64,000 nt of DNA from Aquilaria yunnanensis (lineage: Eukaryota > Streptophyta > Magnoliopsida > Malvales > Thymelaeaceae). The first letter of the stretch is position 1. Each line of letters opens with the position of its first letter. Both the position numbers and the translations under genes were made by a program. The DNA lies in NCBI GenBank assembly GCA_039654915.1, contig CM077596.1, positions 5,766,001 to 5,830,000 on the forward strand, given 5' to 3'. The notes below the pieces were generated by a model. It was not told the origin of the DNA and made no database searches. It saw only the letters and a list, made by a program, of their open reading frames with translations. Shown here piece by piece: positions 23,111 to 35,400 of the stretch.

Positions 23111-24440
23111 TAAAGTAATAAAAAAATAAAAAAGACTTGGGTTGCCTCCCAAGAAGTGCTTAGTTTAACATCCTCAGTTAGATGTCCTCCATTGTGATGT
23201 ATAAGGTTTCTTCCTCTTTTCCAAGACTTTGACATTTTCATGGCTATCCGTCCTTTGGCAGAAAACAGCATCATATAGGCCTCATTGATTTGGTTCAGTG
23301 TGGTCCTAATTGAATCTCCAAGTTTTGTATGCTTGCTTTTTTAATGGCATCAAAATTGGAACTTAGATGTTTAGATATACTTGGATAAAAAATCCTTCAT
23401 ATATTGCCTTTATTTTTAAAGATGGTGGTGGTGGCCGAGGCTAAATTCCAACCAGTTTGTTGTTGCCCTTGATTATTTCAAGTAAAATTTGGGTGATTCC
23501 TCTAACTCGGATTATATGTGTTAATGTAAGGGTTGTTCTGGGGTCTTAGAGGCTTTCCTACAAATTCAACTTGGTCATGCTTACTCATCCAATTATAATT
23601 CTGGCAATCTTAGCATGAAGGACCTTTTTGACCACATAATTCACACTACATATCAGCTATAGGCCTCTGAGCAATAGAAATAACATCAATCTTCTTTCCT
23701 AACGATTCCACTTAAATCACCGAGGCAGAAACCACATCGCAACTATGAGTAGAAGCTACCATGTTCAGTTTAGCTTGACTAGATTGCCATTGGTAGGTGT
23801 TTAAGGCCATCTTTTCAATAAGGTCTTAAGTTGCTTTAGGACTTTTATTGTTCAAAGTATCAATATTTACTGCATTAACCATATACTTCGAAGAATAATT
23901 CAGCCCATTGTAAAATATCTTAACTTGCAACCAAGTGGGCAATCAGTGATGTGGGCACTTCATTAGTAAGTCCTTAAACCTTTCCCCAAGTCTCATAAAA
24001 TGTCTCCAAATCCAATTAAGTAAAAGTAGAAATATTATTATTAAGTTTTGCAGTTTTTGTTGGTAAGAAGTACTTCTGTAGAAACTTCTCAGCAAGAGCA
24101 TTCCAAGTGGCAATCAATCATCTTGGAAGTGATGCAACCATTGCTTTGCCCTTCGTCTCAATAAGAACAAAAACAACCTTAAATGAATGTAATCCGCACT
24201 AGCTCTATTAATTTTGAATATGTCACATATCTATAAAAAGGTAGCAATTTGGGCATTGGGGTCCTTATCTACCAAGCCATCAAACTAAACACAATTTTAA
24301 ATCATTTAAATCAAATTAGGCTTGATCTTAAAATTATTGGCATTGACAAGAGACCAAACAATGTTTAGATTCCATCTCAATGAGTGATGACTTAGCATAA
24401 TTGGACGTGGTTCAAATATGATTATGGCCTTCCATGATTA
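23111..24440 (-). pseudogene. Ty3/gypsy gag remnant, Athila-like
   Basis: Read on the minus strand in shifting frames: NNFKIKPNLI, GLVDKDPNAQIATFL, ICDIFKINRASADYIHLRLF, RRAKQWLHHF, ERFKDLLMKCPHH, LPTWLQVKIFYNGL, DLIEKMALNTYQW, then a knuckle-like CELCGQKGPSC near 23,640. This is the gag of Athila/Tat-type gypsy elements. The downstream signature TTGGGAGGCAACCCAAG (minus, near 23,135-23,151) is common after gag in these elements. Many stops; no pol follows. Confidence 0.8.
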
Positions 24441-26383
24441 ATTGCTTTAGAACTCTTCATTCTTGATAGACTCTCAAAGGTAACAGTTGTACTCTAGGCT
24501 TTTTACATGGAGAAGTCTTTTCAAAATTCTTTTAATTATATGGGAACTAAAGGTAAGTGCTTTTTATCACCTTGTGGCATATCATTGGCAAGTATAACTG
24601 TTGTATTCCATAGGTTTGAGATTGTATTTTTAGGTGTAATGACTTGAAAAAAGTAACGCGCGATTTTGGGCTAGCAAGGAAATTAAAGCAGAATTGCCTA
24701 AGAGGGAGGGCAAAACCACTATATGTCGTTAGAAAAATGAAATGATGAAATAGCCCAAAGGAAAAAAATACAAAAGAGAGCAAACATAAATCCATCCATT
24801 AGAGATAAAAACCTTGATAGAACACCCTTAACAAGGCTAAACCAGAACAACCAATCAGGAGGTGGTGAGATTCATCGAAAAAAAGTTGAGACACATAAAA
24901 AATGTTGGAGAAATAGAGGTGCAAAAAATGAGGCACAAAAAATGCCTCGAGGAGAATGGAAAAAAACTCTAGAGATAATGATCATATCGAAAAGGTGCAC
25001 CGCTCATTCAGGTGCAAAATGAGAGAATTGAAAACTTACAGAAGTTACAAAAAGTGGGGACCTTGAAATGAAAATGGTTATTAAATAGTCCCCTACTGAA
25101 GCAACTTTCCTAACACTTCTCCCACGCAACCACACTGTAGCTCTAGAGTCTCTATCCACACCAAAAACCTGAATTTCATAGCTTAGGCTAAAGGGACTTA
25201 TGATAGTACATCTATGGCAGTCTCTAAGCCTCCCAGGAAAGCTTTTTAGGACTTTAAATAGTGCGAACCTTGGGGCAATTGTGTCTGAGATGACCTTGTC
25301 TAAGCGGACTATCCATACCATACGAGTTGATAGTACTCCTCAGAAAAATGATGCTCGGACTATCCCGAAGATCATGACTTCTTATCTGTACCTTCACAAG
25401 TAGTTGGGGAAAGGTTGCCAACTCCCTCACTTTGTGGTTGTGTCAACATGCATACCGCGATGGTGTACATATGGCTAAACTAGTTGATGCTTATGATCCA
25501 TCCTAAAAGCACTACATAAGGAGAACTTCACCCACTTTTTAAGGTATGTTGACTTCCACACTTTCAGTTTACAAACACTTTTATCAGAGGACCAACTTGA
25601 GCATTAGAGACTCCCCCTTTAGGAAACAACCATGACCTTCCCTCACTATTTTCATTTATGTGTGCATGTTTTTGTAGGCATACTGTAGCAAACTTCATCG
25701 TTTCGGCAACCCTCATAAATTAGACCCTACTATTAATTATCCTTGTTATTATTTTTAAAGATAGCTTTCAAAATTACTGAAAGTGTTGACATTTAAAATT
25801 GAGTTAAATATTAGTAAATACGAACTAGAGTTTAAGTAAGAAACAAATGGCATTAATAATGAAAAAAATACAACTAACCCCATATAATGTTGATCCTTTG
25901 AATTATCAGATATGGTTAATATGATCATTTGACCAATTATTTAATGCTTTCTTTTTCTTTTATAATGAATTTTATTAAATGTAGATGATTCATTACTAGA
26001 GATTTTGACCAATTATTGATTTTACTTGCAGTTGATCAAGTTTTTCTCTGCTCTTTTTCCTAGTATGGATTTTCACTAGAGAAAAAAAAATCCAAGTCTA
26101 CTTTTATCTAAAATACAAAGGGATGGCTAAGAAGTAAGATGGGATATTACTTTTGCTGATTGAGGGTTAATTAAGAATAAAATATCCATATAAATTGGTG
26201 AATGTGGGAATGATAAAGTAAGTGACACATCAATAGTGGAGTCAATTAGAGAAAAATTTCAGTTAATAATATTATATATATCTAAATCTACAGGAGAATG
26301 AGAGCCAATTTTTTTTTTATTTTTTGCACTTAATTTTTACATTTCTTATTCTTATATCAGGTGTTTAATTAAATGCTTTGGTT
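24441..26383. other. Gene-free sequence, possibly more of the gypsy remnant
   Basis: The strongest open frames (25,004-25,321 minus; 25,200-25,403 plus) overlap on opposite strands and match no family I know. No paired repeats or target duplication found. Confidence 0.35.
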
Positions 26384-26389
26384 ACATAC

Positions 26390-26454
<65 letters not shown>
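26384..26454. repeat. (CATA)n-(TA)n microsatellite
   Basis: Four to five ACAT/CATA units lead into an uninterrupted TA run of about 27 units. Length is likely to vary between individuals. Confidence 0.95.
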
Positions 26455-26457
<3 letters not shown>

Positions 26458-29411
26458 ATTTCTCATTTTATTAATTCATTAAATCAAAGAAGCAAAACTA
26501 AGATTTTTTATTCCTATATATGTCCATATAGAAATTGAGAATTGGAAACTCTTATTACTTTCTCAAATCAATTACTTCATATTTTGTGTCTTCTTCGTTA
26601 TTTGTGAAAAAAATTAGAAATTTGAGCTTTTATTACATCTTAAAATCAACCCTTGCCTATTTTGTGTACTCTTCTAATGCATGAAGTCAAATATGCTTAA
26701 ATTATATCAATAAGTTTAGATATCATGTTTTCTTATTATACATTATTTTATATATTTGTAGTTTAAACCAATGCCAGACATTTAAGTTTTTAGTCCATCC
26801 ACATTTTTCGGTTATCTTTGTAGTTCAATATGTATTATTTTTTAGAACTAAAGAAAAATCAAAATCCAGGTGTAATATTGTAAACTAATTCATAAGACTA
26901 TAACTAGTTTTTGAAAAATAATTTATACAAGTAATTATTAGTTAAATAGAAAGCTTTTAAATAACATTAATTTTAAACCAAAAACAATAAGAAAAATGAA
27001 AATAATGAATCTATAATCTATAAATAGATATGAAAGCAGGAACTTTGACTATATTGTCATTTTACATATTTTTAAAATTTGAAAAAATTTCTCGGCATGA
27101 CACTTGTACATTTGAATTAATGATGGGAGGACATGTGGCAACTTCCACATTTGCCCCTACCTTCAGACACGTGTCACAATTTAATTGGAAAAAATATTGA
27201 ATTCTTTTGCTGAAACAGTTGTAATTTGTAAAATAGAAATACTAAAAAAATCTTTAAAAATATTAACGCACCCTAATGGGTAATGTTTTCCTTTTATTTT
27301 GGATAATCAAATTAATGGGCAGTTACCAAATAAGTGGGCAGTTATCTACGAATAACCATTGCCCATTACCCACCATCACCTTTTTTTAGCACCACCACAT
27401 ACACCACTACAATATGGAAGTCATATATACAATTTCTTCTACACAGTATTAATACTATCCTACTAAACATCAATCCAATTTTTTTTTTATGGTCACAAAA
27501 CTATGCTCCCCAAACAATAGTACACCCAAGGCAATTCCTGGAGGCCAATTGTGTTAGAACTCTTGCCATTGAATCTGCGGACAACAAGAAGAATTAGGAG
27601 ATTAACCAAGAGATCAAGCATTCAAAATAGGTATAAAAGGTAATGGGCTGAGTTAAATGAAGTAGGAAATCAAATAGTTTTCAATTTAAAGCAAAATTCT
27701 CTATAGCTACAAGGTTTTATTGATTAAACTTAAAGTAATTTACTCTTTGTGCAGGTTACTCTTTCTGTTAACAATGTGGTAGTAGAAACAGCAGCGTAAG
27801 AAAAAGTTCAGCCTTCTATCTTACCATATCTCCAATTTCCTGGGTCATACACATTTTTGAAAAATAAAAATCATCACTACTTGATTTTAACTTCATTTTT
27901 CATCGACTCAAATTTGAACTAAAACCATCACAAAACCATTTCCATTTTTAGACCACTATAAGGACACAAGAAGTTTAAAACAAAAATTATTTGCATCTAC
28001 AGAATTTTGAAGATTGAAACTTGGTACAATTTACTCCTGTAGGTTACTTTTTCTATTAACAAGGCAATAGTAGAAACATTAGTTCCACCCTAAACTACAA
28101 GGTTCCAATGTATTAATAGATAAGAAAGGAGGAAAATGAACAATCTTTTCATATATCTGAGAAAGTCAAAACTCTGCAGTAGTTTCCTATGTTCAAAAAC
28201 ACAGTAAACAAAGCAACTAACAAAGAATTCAAGTGAAATCAACAAATTAGGTACTACATGTTTTAATATTTGCTAGAAACTGGATTTGGGTTGTACCTAT
28301 TACTACTTATTTTGCATGTATGAGGGATTTGTGATGTGTGTAGAATGCATGTATTACTAATGTGATGTGTGTAGATTTGACAGTAGATCTTAAGTTAAGC
28401 CAAGATATTTCTACCCATGATGCTTCTAATGATTTTACTAATGTTCTATGTTTCACAGGTTTTTCATGATACATATGCATCCTAAACAATATGGTACTTT
28501 AGTTAACTGGCTTCTAATTTTATACATTGTTCAACTCTTGCAAGCTTTGATAAAACATATCGAACTCAGGGAAAGCAATAGGTCTAGAAACCAAATCAAA
28601 AGTAGGAAACTATGCCCATTTTTATTCAATTCCCACCACGGCCTATTAATAGGAAAAATTTTAGGTAGTAGTTGAGCTTTACTTGACACTAGTTTTAAAA
28701 GTATACCATGGTTCATGTGGTCCATATTTCCTGATGAATGTTTCATGACAAAAAAAAAAAAAGATTTACTTACTAAAAAAGATTTTCTTAAAAAAAAAAA
28801 GGTAACCAGCTTCTGTAAAAGAAGCTCTTTCATAATGTTCATTTAAACATGTTTCCTAGGAAAAGAAAGATTACCCTAAAGGACAAAATTGCAGGTTGTC
28901 TTCTAGTATCATGTCGCAAAGAATATTGTACCACTTACCACAACTCTTTTTGATCAATGAACAAGAAGAAGGCTTATTCATCCATGGTTTTATGGCAATT
29001 GACCAATTACAAAGAAAAAAAATGGTAGGAGGAAGAAACCTCAAATACGTTGGCAAAGGAACATTTAACATTTTGACCAAGAAAATGCATTCAATTAAAC
29101 TAGAGACACTCAGTTGAGCTTAAGTAGCCATAGATTTAGGCATTTATTTCCGTTTTCTACAACAAAGAAGAGCATTGATAGAAAGGTATGCAAAAGCAAT
29201 AATGCCATACACATTTGCAATATATTCACCCATTAAGCACAAGAATAAAGAATATATGCTCACCCATGTTCTAACAATAAGCCCAAGTCCTAGTCCTTCC
29301 CAGTCAATTGGCAGTGGATCGATAAACTAGCTTTTCTCTAACAAATAAGTTCTTCATTCCAACCAAAGAATTGAGCAAGTATCATGACACCCACCAGATG
29401 ACACTATAAAT
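26455..29411. other. AT-rich intergenic sequence, no gene supported
   Basis: Short ORFs such as 27,334-27,597, 28,448-28,675, 28,531-28,842 and 28,896-29,117 lack family resemblance, and several overlap on both strands. Nothing else recognised. Confidence 0.4.
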
Positions 29412-29413
29412 TA

Positions 29414-29648
29414 CTCCATCCGTTTTATATTCTTTGCACCATTTGATTTTTTCACCTAACTTGACTTGAATTTATTCATATTAGTATTTATTAGAAAAAA
29501 TTTTAAAAAAATATATTTAGAAACTATGTGTCTTGATTTATCATTCTTATATAAAAGTTTTTCATTTATATACTAAAATGTTGAAAATAAAAAATTATAG
29601 ATTAATTGCTAAAAAGTGAATGATGCAAAGAATATAAGATAGATGGAG
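29414..29648. mobile_element. Stowaway-type MITE (Tc1/mariner), 235 bp
   Basis: Inverted ends CTCCATCCGTTTTATATTCT and CTCCATCTATCTTATATTCT, both continuing TTGCA(C/T)CATT, are bounded by TA on each side (29,412-29,413 and 29,649-29,650). The interior is AT-rich and non-coding. Size, ends and TA target all fit Stowaway. Confidence 0.9.
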
Positions 29649-29650
29649 TA

Positions 29651-31000
29651 TATGTTATGCAATTTTAGTAACCCAAAAGAAAAATGGATTAAAAGAAAAA
29701 AGGGAAACTAGATGCATCTTACTATTTCTTGATATGAGATTGGCGAGCAAATAGTCCTACCTTTCTCCCGCATCTCCTAAAATCTAGATTTTCGACTTTG
29801 ACAACAATTCTTGAAAATCAATCTGACCAAAATGACGTAAGGACGATCTATAAGCTCTGAAATTAATTTTCACCATTCAAAGTCATCCATCTAGGATTAG
29901 GGTTTAGGGGTTCAATGTGATTTTTAGCGGCATAGATAGCTAATTAAGAAATTCTTTATAAAGGCAAAACTGTAGATCAGTGGAAGACGAGCTTTGACAT
30001 AAAGAAACTCTTAAGTTTTCCATGACCACTGAGCACGGCAATTGAAAAAGAAATGGCTTAATAATTTGAAAATTTTTCTCTAAAAAATATAACATCAATA
30101 ACAACGAAGCGTCTTAAGGGTGCAAATTTTGTGACTATTTGAAGAAAAGAAGATAGAATATACTGCATTTTGTGGGAGAGAAGAAAAGAGCTTGCTTGAG
30201 CAGCGGCAGTAGGTGGAGAAACTAGGAATGGGAGAATGAGGTATATATGCCAAGGGTTAAGTTTATTTCAGCCCTCTAAGTCTATTAGTTTTTACTATAG
30301 TTCCTATAAAATTAAAGATTAACAAGCAAATCACACTACAAGAAATCATGCGGTTCATACATTCATGCAGTGACTTTTACTTGAAGAACACAATTACTTT
30401 TGTCTTTTCTTTGCTGCCATTTTTATTTGGACTGCACACTTTTATCATTAAATTTGTTTTCTTCTTTCTTCCATTCAAAGAAAAAGAAGAAAAAAAAAAA
30501 TAAGGTATCTCTATCATGAGTTACCACAAAAAAGTTTTTAGCTTGAAAAAAATTTACCCTACAACCTTACATCTCATGATATTTAGTACTTGTGGGCTAC
30601 ACTGTGCTCCCTGTGGTGTGGTTAACAGGACACCGAGAAGATTTAGGATTAAAACCTCAATCTCTCTACTTCTCCGATATGATACTCTAAATATTTGTTT
30701 GGATGTTTTTCAATTTCCTAAAATGTAGATATTTTTTTTATTTTCTTTAAATATAAATACCTCTTAATTCTTATACCTTGTACGATGATTCTCAGAGTGA
30801 AAGAAAAAAAAAACTGGAGTTAGGTAAATTTTTTTAGCATATTGACATTGCCTTTAATTTGATAAACTATAATCTTTGTTCATTGGACGGGTTATGAAAT
30901 TAGTTGTTTTGAAACAAAAAAGCGGCAGTGTTTTTTGGTAAGTTGGTAGAAGAAGCCGCTGTTAGACGGCGTTAGTATCCCGCAGTGCCCTCGTTTTGTT
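29651..31000. other. Intergenic sequence upstream of the kinesin gene
   Basis: No gene supported. CACTACAAGAAATC at 30,334 resembles a CACTA end but has no partner. The last 200 bp may include the kinesin promoter. Confidence 0.4.
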
Positions 31001-32493
31001 CCATTTGCTGATTTCGAATTGAATCCTGAAAAAGCAACAGCAGGCGGGAACTTTACTCCAAAATTGTTGAGGGCCCCACCGACCCCGAAAACGAAAGGAA
31101 AAGACGGAGGGACCGAGACGCGCCCGTGTTTTACACTCGCTCCCGTATTCAATCACCAACCAAAACCCCTCCCCTCATTTAGGCGAATTCCCGTCTCTCC
31201 TCCTCCTCTCCGACGGGAAACAAAAATCGACATTCGCCTCCAATCGCCGCCTGAGGATTTCGATTTATACTGGCCTTTTCTCGCCGGATCTGGCTCGAAT
31301 TTCCACGAATATCTGCTCGTTGAGCTCACTCCGTGGAAGATCGTATCTTACTGGGGGACGCTTTGAGTTGCTGGATCTTACCTCCCCTTAGATCCGTTTG
31401 GTGCATGGTTTGGTCCTGCATTTTCTTCACGCGTGTTGATTTTCTTGAGTTTTAGGGTTTTGTGGATTGTTCCGATGTACATTTTGAATTTCCGTTTGTT
31501 AAACTGTTTGAATGACCTCGTGGTTTGAAATGGAAACCTGGTGTTAGAAGAAAATGATGAGTGTTAGACTCCATTTTTGATAAAACGTGGAGTTAATTGA
31601 TTTTGTTTCATATTGTGATGGTTTGGTAGCTCAGAAAATCTAAGCTTTGGGTTTGTCTGAGGTTTCGTTATTTCCTGATGAAGTGTGGGACAAGGAATGA
31701 ATCCATCTGCTTTTCACTCAGTAACTTTTTTTTTGTCCTTTTTTCCTTTCGTTTACCCAGCTACCAGACCAAGAAGCGTAAGATCCAGCATACACGAAAA
31801 GTCTAGACTCTTGCTGCAACAGGTAGATCTTCGACATTGTGGAAATTAACCCCTTTTGTTTACTTTGTATTTGCGAACTCCTCCCTTGAACTGTCATGCT
31901 TGCATGTCACATGATCCAATTGTCTGATATCAGGCCACGCCACTATGAGCCTGTGTAGTGTCTCAAGTGTCATAATTTGGGTTGGTGCCTTGCAGAGTCT
32001 GTGTTACTTTTGTGATTGTAGTTACTTGTTTGATCTGTGAGCTTAGTTCACCTCAAGAAATTCCACCTTAAGTTGATGTCAGCTAAGAATTTTCCTGGTT
32101 TTGATGGTCTGGGTGGTAAAGAACTTCAAGAAAGGAAAGTAAATTAGAAAAAGTATGTGTTGGTAGTTTGTAATATTCCCACATTAAATAAGTTCAATTT
32201 CATTGTTTTTGCTGGCCTTTGCATTTCAAATTGCCAAAAGCACTTATCTTGATCTCTGCAGTTAGGGTGAACTACTTGTTAATAATCTTAATTGTATAAG
32301 GTATCTGATTGTATGAAGCATGGGTTGGGAAATTACATATGTATTTGACATTTGTGAGCAGCTGGAATGCTCATTCTTCTACTCTTACATGTATATGGAG
32401 CTGCATTTTCTTGGTTTCGTATCTTCTCATAAATCATATTTCCCTAGTTCTCTGTCGACATGTAATGAAGACATAAGTTCTTCAGAGGCTTCC
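31001..32493 (+). promoter_or_regulatory. Promoter and 5' untranslated region of the kinesin gene, with probable leader introns
   Basis: The sequence turns GC-rich at about 31,020 and has a long C/T tract (about 31,165-31,210) like a plant transcription start region; no clear TATA box. GGCGGGAAC at 31,043-31,051 resembles an E2F site, of interest because many kinesins are cell-cycle regulated. A likely leader exon begins after TTTACCCAG at 31,761 and ends at AG|GTAGAT (31,822/31,823). The next exon begins after TTTCCCTAG at 32,448. Exon limits before 32,448 are guesses. Confidence 0.5.
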
Positions 32494-35400
32494 ATGATGA
32501 ACTTTCAGTTCAAACAGAATGGTGTTCTTCATGCCTCAAACAGATCCAACAATGTAAATCCTGGGCAGATGGACAGTTGTGGAGGTACTGCTAGCGTTCA
32601 ATAATGCTCTTTGTTCAAAGCATTTCTCTTATGCACTTTCATATCTGGAAAATATCTCCATTCTTTTTGTGTATATGAAACTAATTCAACCTGATTTGTT
32701 CTCAGGTAACAAGCTGTCATCCTTAGTTGAGTGGTTGAATGGATTGGTTCCTCAGTTGCATTTACCTTCAGATGCTTCAGAGGAGGATCTTAGAGTCTGC
32801 TTAGTTGATGGCACTGTTTTATGCACTATCCTGAGCAAGCTGGATCCTCTTTCTAAAGAAATGGTCTGATTGCCTCTCTCAGCTGATATGCTGTTCTGAA
32901 GTGCATGGTTTTGTATTTATTTCATTTCAGTGTTATGTTGTAGTTCCAAATTTCTTTATAATTTACTCTCAAACCTTTCTCCCCCTCTATACTTTCAGCA
33001 AGGTGGAGGTTATCCCGGCCCACCAAGCATTAAGAGGTTCTTGGAAGCTATGGATGAAATGGGTTTGCCTAAGTTTGAGCAGTCAGACCTAGATCAGGTT
33101 GAGAACATTTTCTTATTTGAAGTAATTACTTGATACAGAACAGTTTGAGTTTAGCAGGTTGCTTTGTGTTATTTGATATTCAAAATATGTTAGGGGCACT
33201 GGGTAAGGGATGAAAGGACTGCCTAAGTTTGAGCAGTCAGACCTAGATCAGGTTGAGAACATTTTCTTATTTGAAGTAATTACTCGATACAGAACAGTTG
33301 AGTTTAGCAGGTTGCTTTGTGTTATTTGATATTCAAAATATGTTAGGGGCACTGGGTAAGGGATGAAAGGACTGATATTTAAGCCATTGTTTTTGTCCTC
33401 AGAGAAGGGACCCTCTGCAATGGTCCACTCTTGATGTTGCATGTCCTATTACAAAGTTGGATGCCGTATAATTGACAAATACTACTGTTGGTATCTTACT
33501 GCACATGATTAACTTTTGAAGAATTTTTGTTTTAAAAAAGGTATTTGATGGTGGTTGCTGATCCCCTGGAAGAAGGTTTTGTTAGGAGAAGCATCTGGCA
33601 TAAAGCATTTTCACTTTGATTTTGCACTGATTAATAATGTGAATGAGTTGGGAGAGTTAATTGACATTATGAACGTCATGCCATTGACTCCAATGTATTT
33701 ATGATTAAGGTTTAATGGGATGATGATGATGATGACTTGATGGTAGTTAAACTGATGGCACTCTGTAATAGATGTCAAGAGTCATTATATGTTAACTGAA
33801 TTGTTTTAAGTTGACAAGGCATTAGTGTTAACTTCTGCGTATTAAACTATAATTTCTGATGCATTTTCATTTTTCACTATGTGCAACTCTGTTACAGCTT
33901 ATAAACTTTTTTCTGATAGTTTCATATTCAAATACAGGGCCATATGGTTGCTGTTCTGAAATGCCTTGACTCACTTAGAACTAATTTCAGTTTCAATAGT
34001 GAGGTTGGTAGCACTCAAGATCCTTCAAAAAAGCAGTGGAACCTTTGGGAGTTAGTCGAAAACCTCCAGATGAAACCAGGATGTAATGGTGATTTTTCTG
34101 ATTTGATGAAATCAAGTAATTTAAATGTAAGAGCCGGATTTCTTTGAATAAATCTGTACTTTTCCTCAAATGACCATATTGAGCAACTAGATTTTATTTC
34201 TTCATTTACTGCTGAATCTAAGTTCTGTTCTTTCTTTTCCTTGCTTCCTTGTGCACAGAATGCATCAACTCAGTTGCTGTTCAGTGTTGTAAACAGGATT
34301 CTCAGTGAAATTGTTGAAAGGAAAAATGGGGATATAGCTCATGTATGGCAGTAATACTGCTTTTTGTGTGCGAGTTTGTAATTATTTGTATATCCCTTTG
34401 CTTGTTTGCTTAATTTTCTCTTGAATACTTATTCCTTTTCATTCTGATGTTTTGATGGTTCTCTTGCTCCAGAGTGTGGCATATTTGTTACAAAAGATCA
34501 TTGAAGAGATAGAAGGACGAGTTTACTCACGAGCAGAGAATGTAAAAAATGTAAATGCTGTAAATATTTTCTGCAGGTATTTTCAAATATGTTCTGAATT
34601 GGTAGTTAATGGTTATGTTGCTGAATCTCTGCAGCAAAACAATCTTTATAGGGCTCGTGAAGAAAAGTACCAGTCGAGGCTACGAGCGCTTGAGTCCCTA
34701 GCCAAGGGAACTATAGAAGAAAATGAGGTACTTTGACAGATGGTTTTATCAACTTAAGTATTTGAAATTGCCTAATTGAACTGATGGGTGGATTATTTTC
34801 TTTCTATAGGTTGTTTTGAAGCAACTAGAGAAAATAAAGGTGCGATTCTGATAATTGTTTGGCCATACGTTTGTACATGGAAATCATGTTAATATGAATT
34901 CTGATTCCTCGTTCTCAATATTTGCTGAGTCTTGATTAAAATTTCATTAACTTTGTTTTCAGTGTTTCAATGCCGTCATTGCTTGCTAGGAGAAATAAAT
35001 TGCATGTAATTGAGTCAACCAATTAATTGGATCTGTTGTAAGTTAGGACTGGCATGGTTTTATACTTGACATTTTATGGATTAGGTTTGAAGTTCTTTAG
35101 GCCTTCAATGGAACTTTAGCTTAGCTGGTAGTTACTAAGAAGCCACCAGGTTTGCTTGGTTGTTTTTAATTTGGTAACAGAGGTTTTATTGCTTGATTGG
35201 ACATTAAATACCTCATCACTTCATACTGGTTGTTCTACTGCTATCTAGTCATCTTGGCATAGGGAGAGTGATTTGTTCGTTTTAGTCATTTCATGTGATT
35301 TTGATATTGTACCAATTCTATTGTGAAAGTATTACAAGATAAACTTACTCAAATCTTACATCTAAATTGATGTCATATTTTTTTATGGAATATAGACTGA

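Noticed and set aside
30334..30347. CACTACAAGAAATC, a textbook CACTA end
   Set aside because: No inverted partner and no subterminal repeats nearby; one end alone is not enough.
32320..32448. Upstream in-frame ATG (MGWEITYV) as the kinesin start
   Set aside because: This stretch reads like intron and ends in an acceptor (TTTCCCTAG) at 32,447; the hydrophobic sequence has no counterpart I know in this kinesin type.
33220..33251. The second exon-end copy as an extra kinesin exon
   Set aside because: It has no acceptor, duplicates residues already present and would break the frame downstream.
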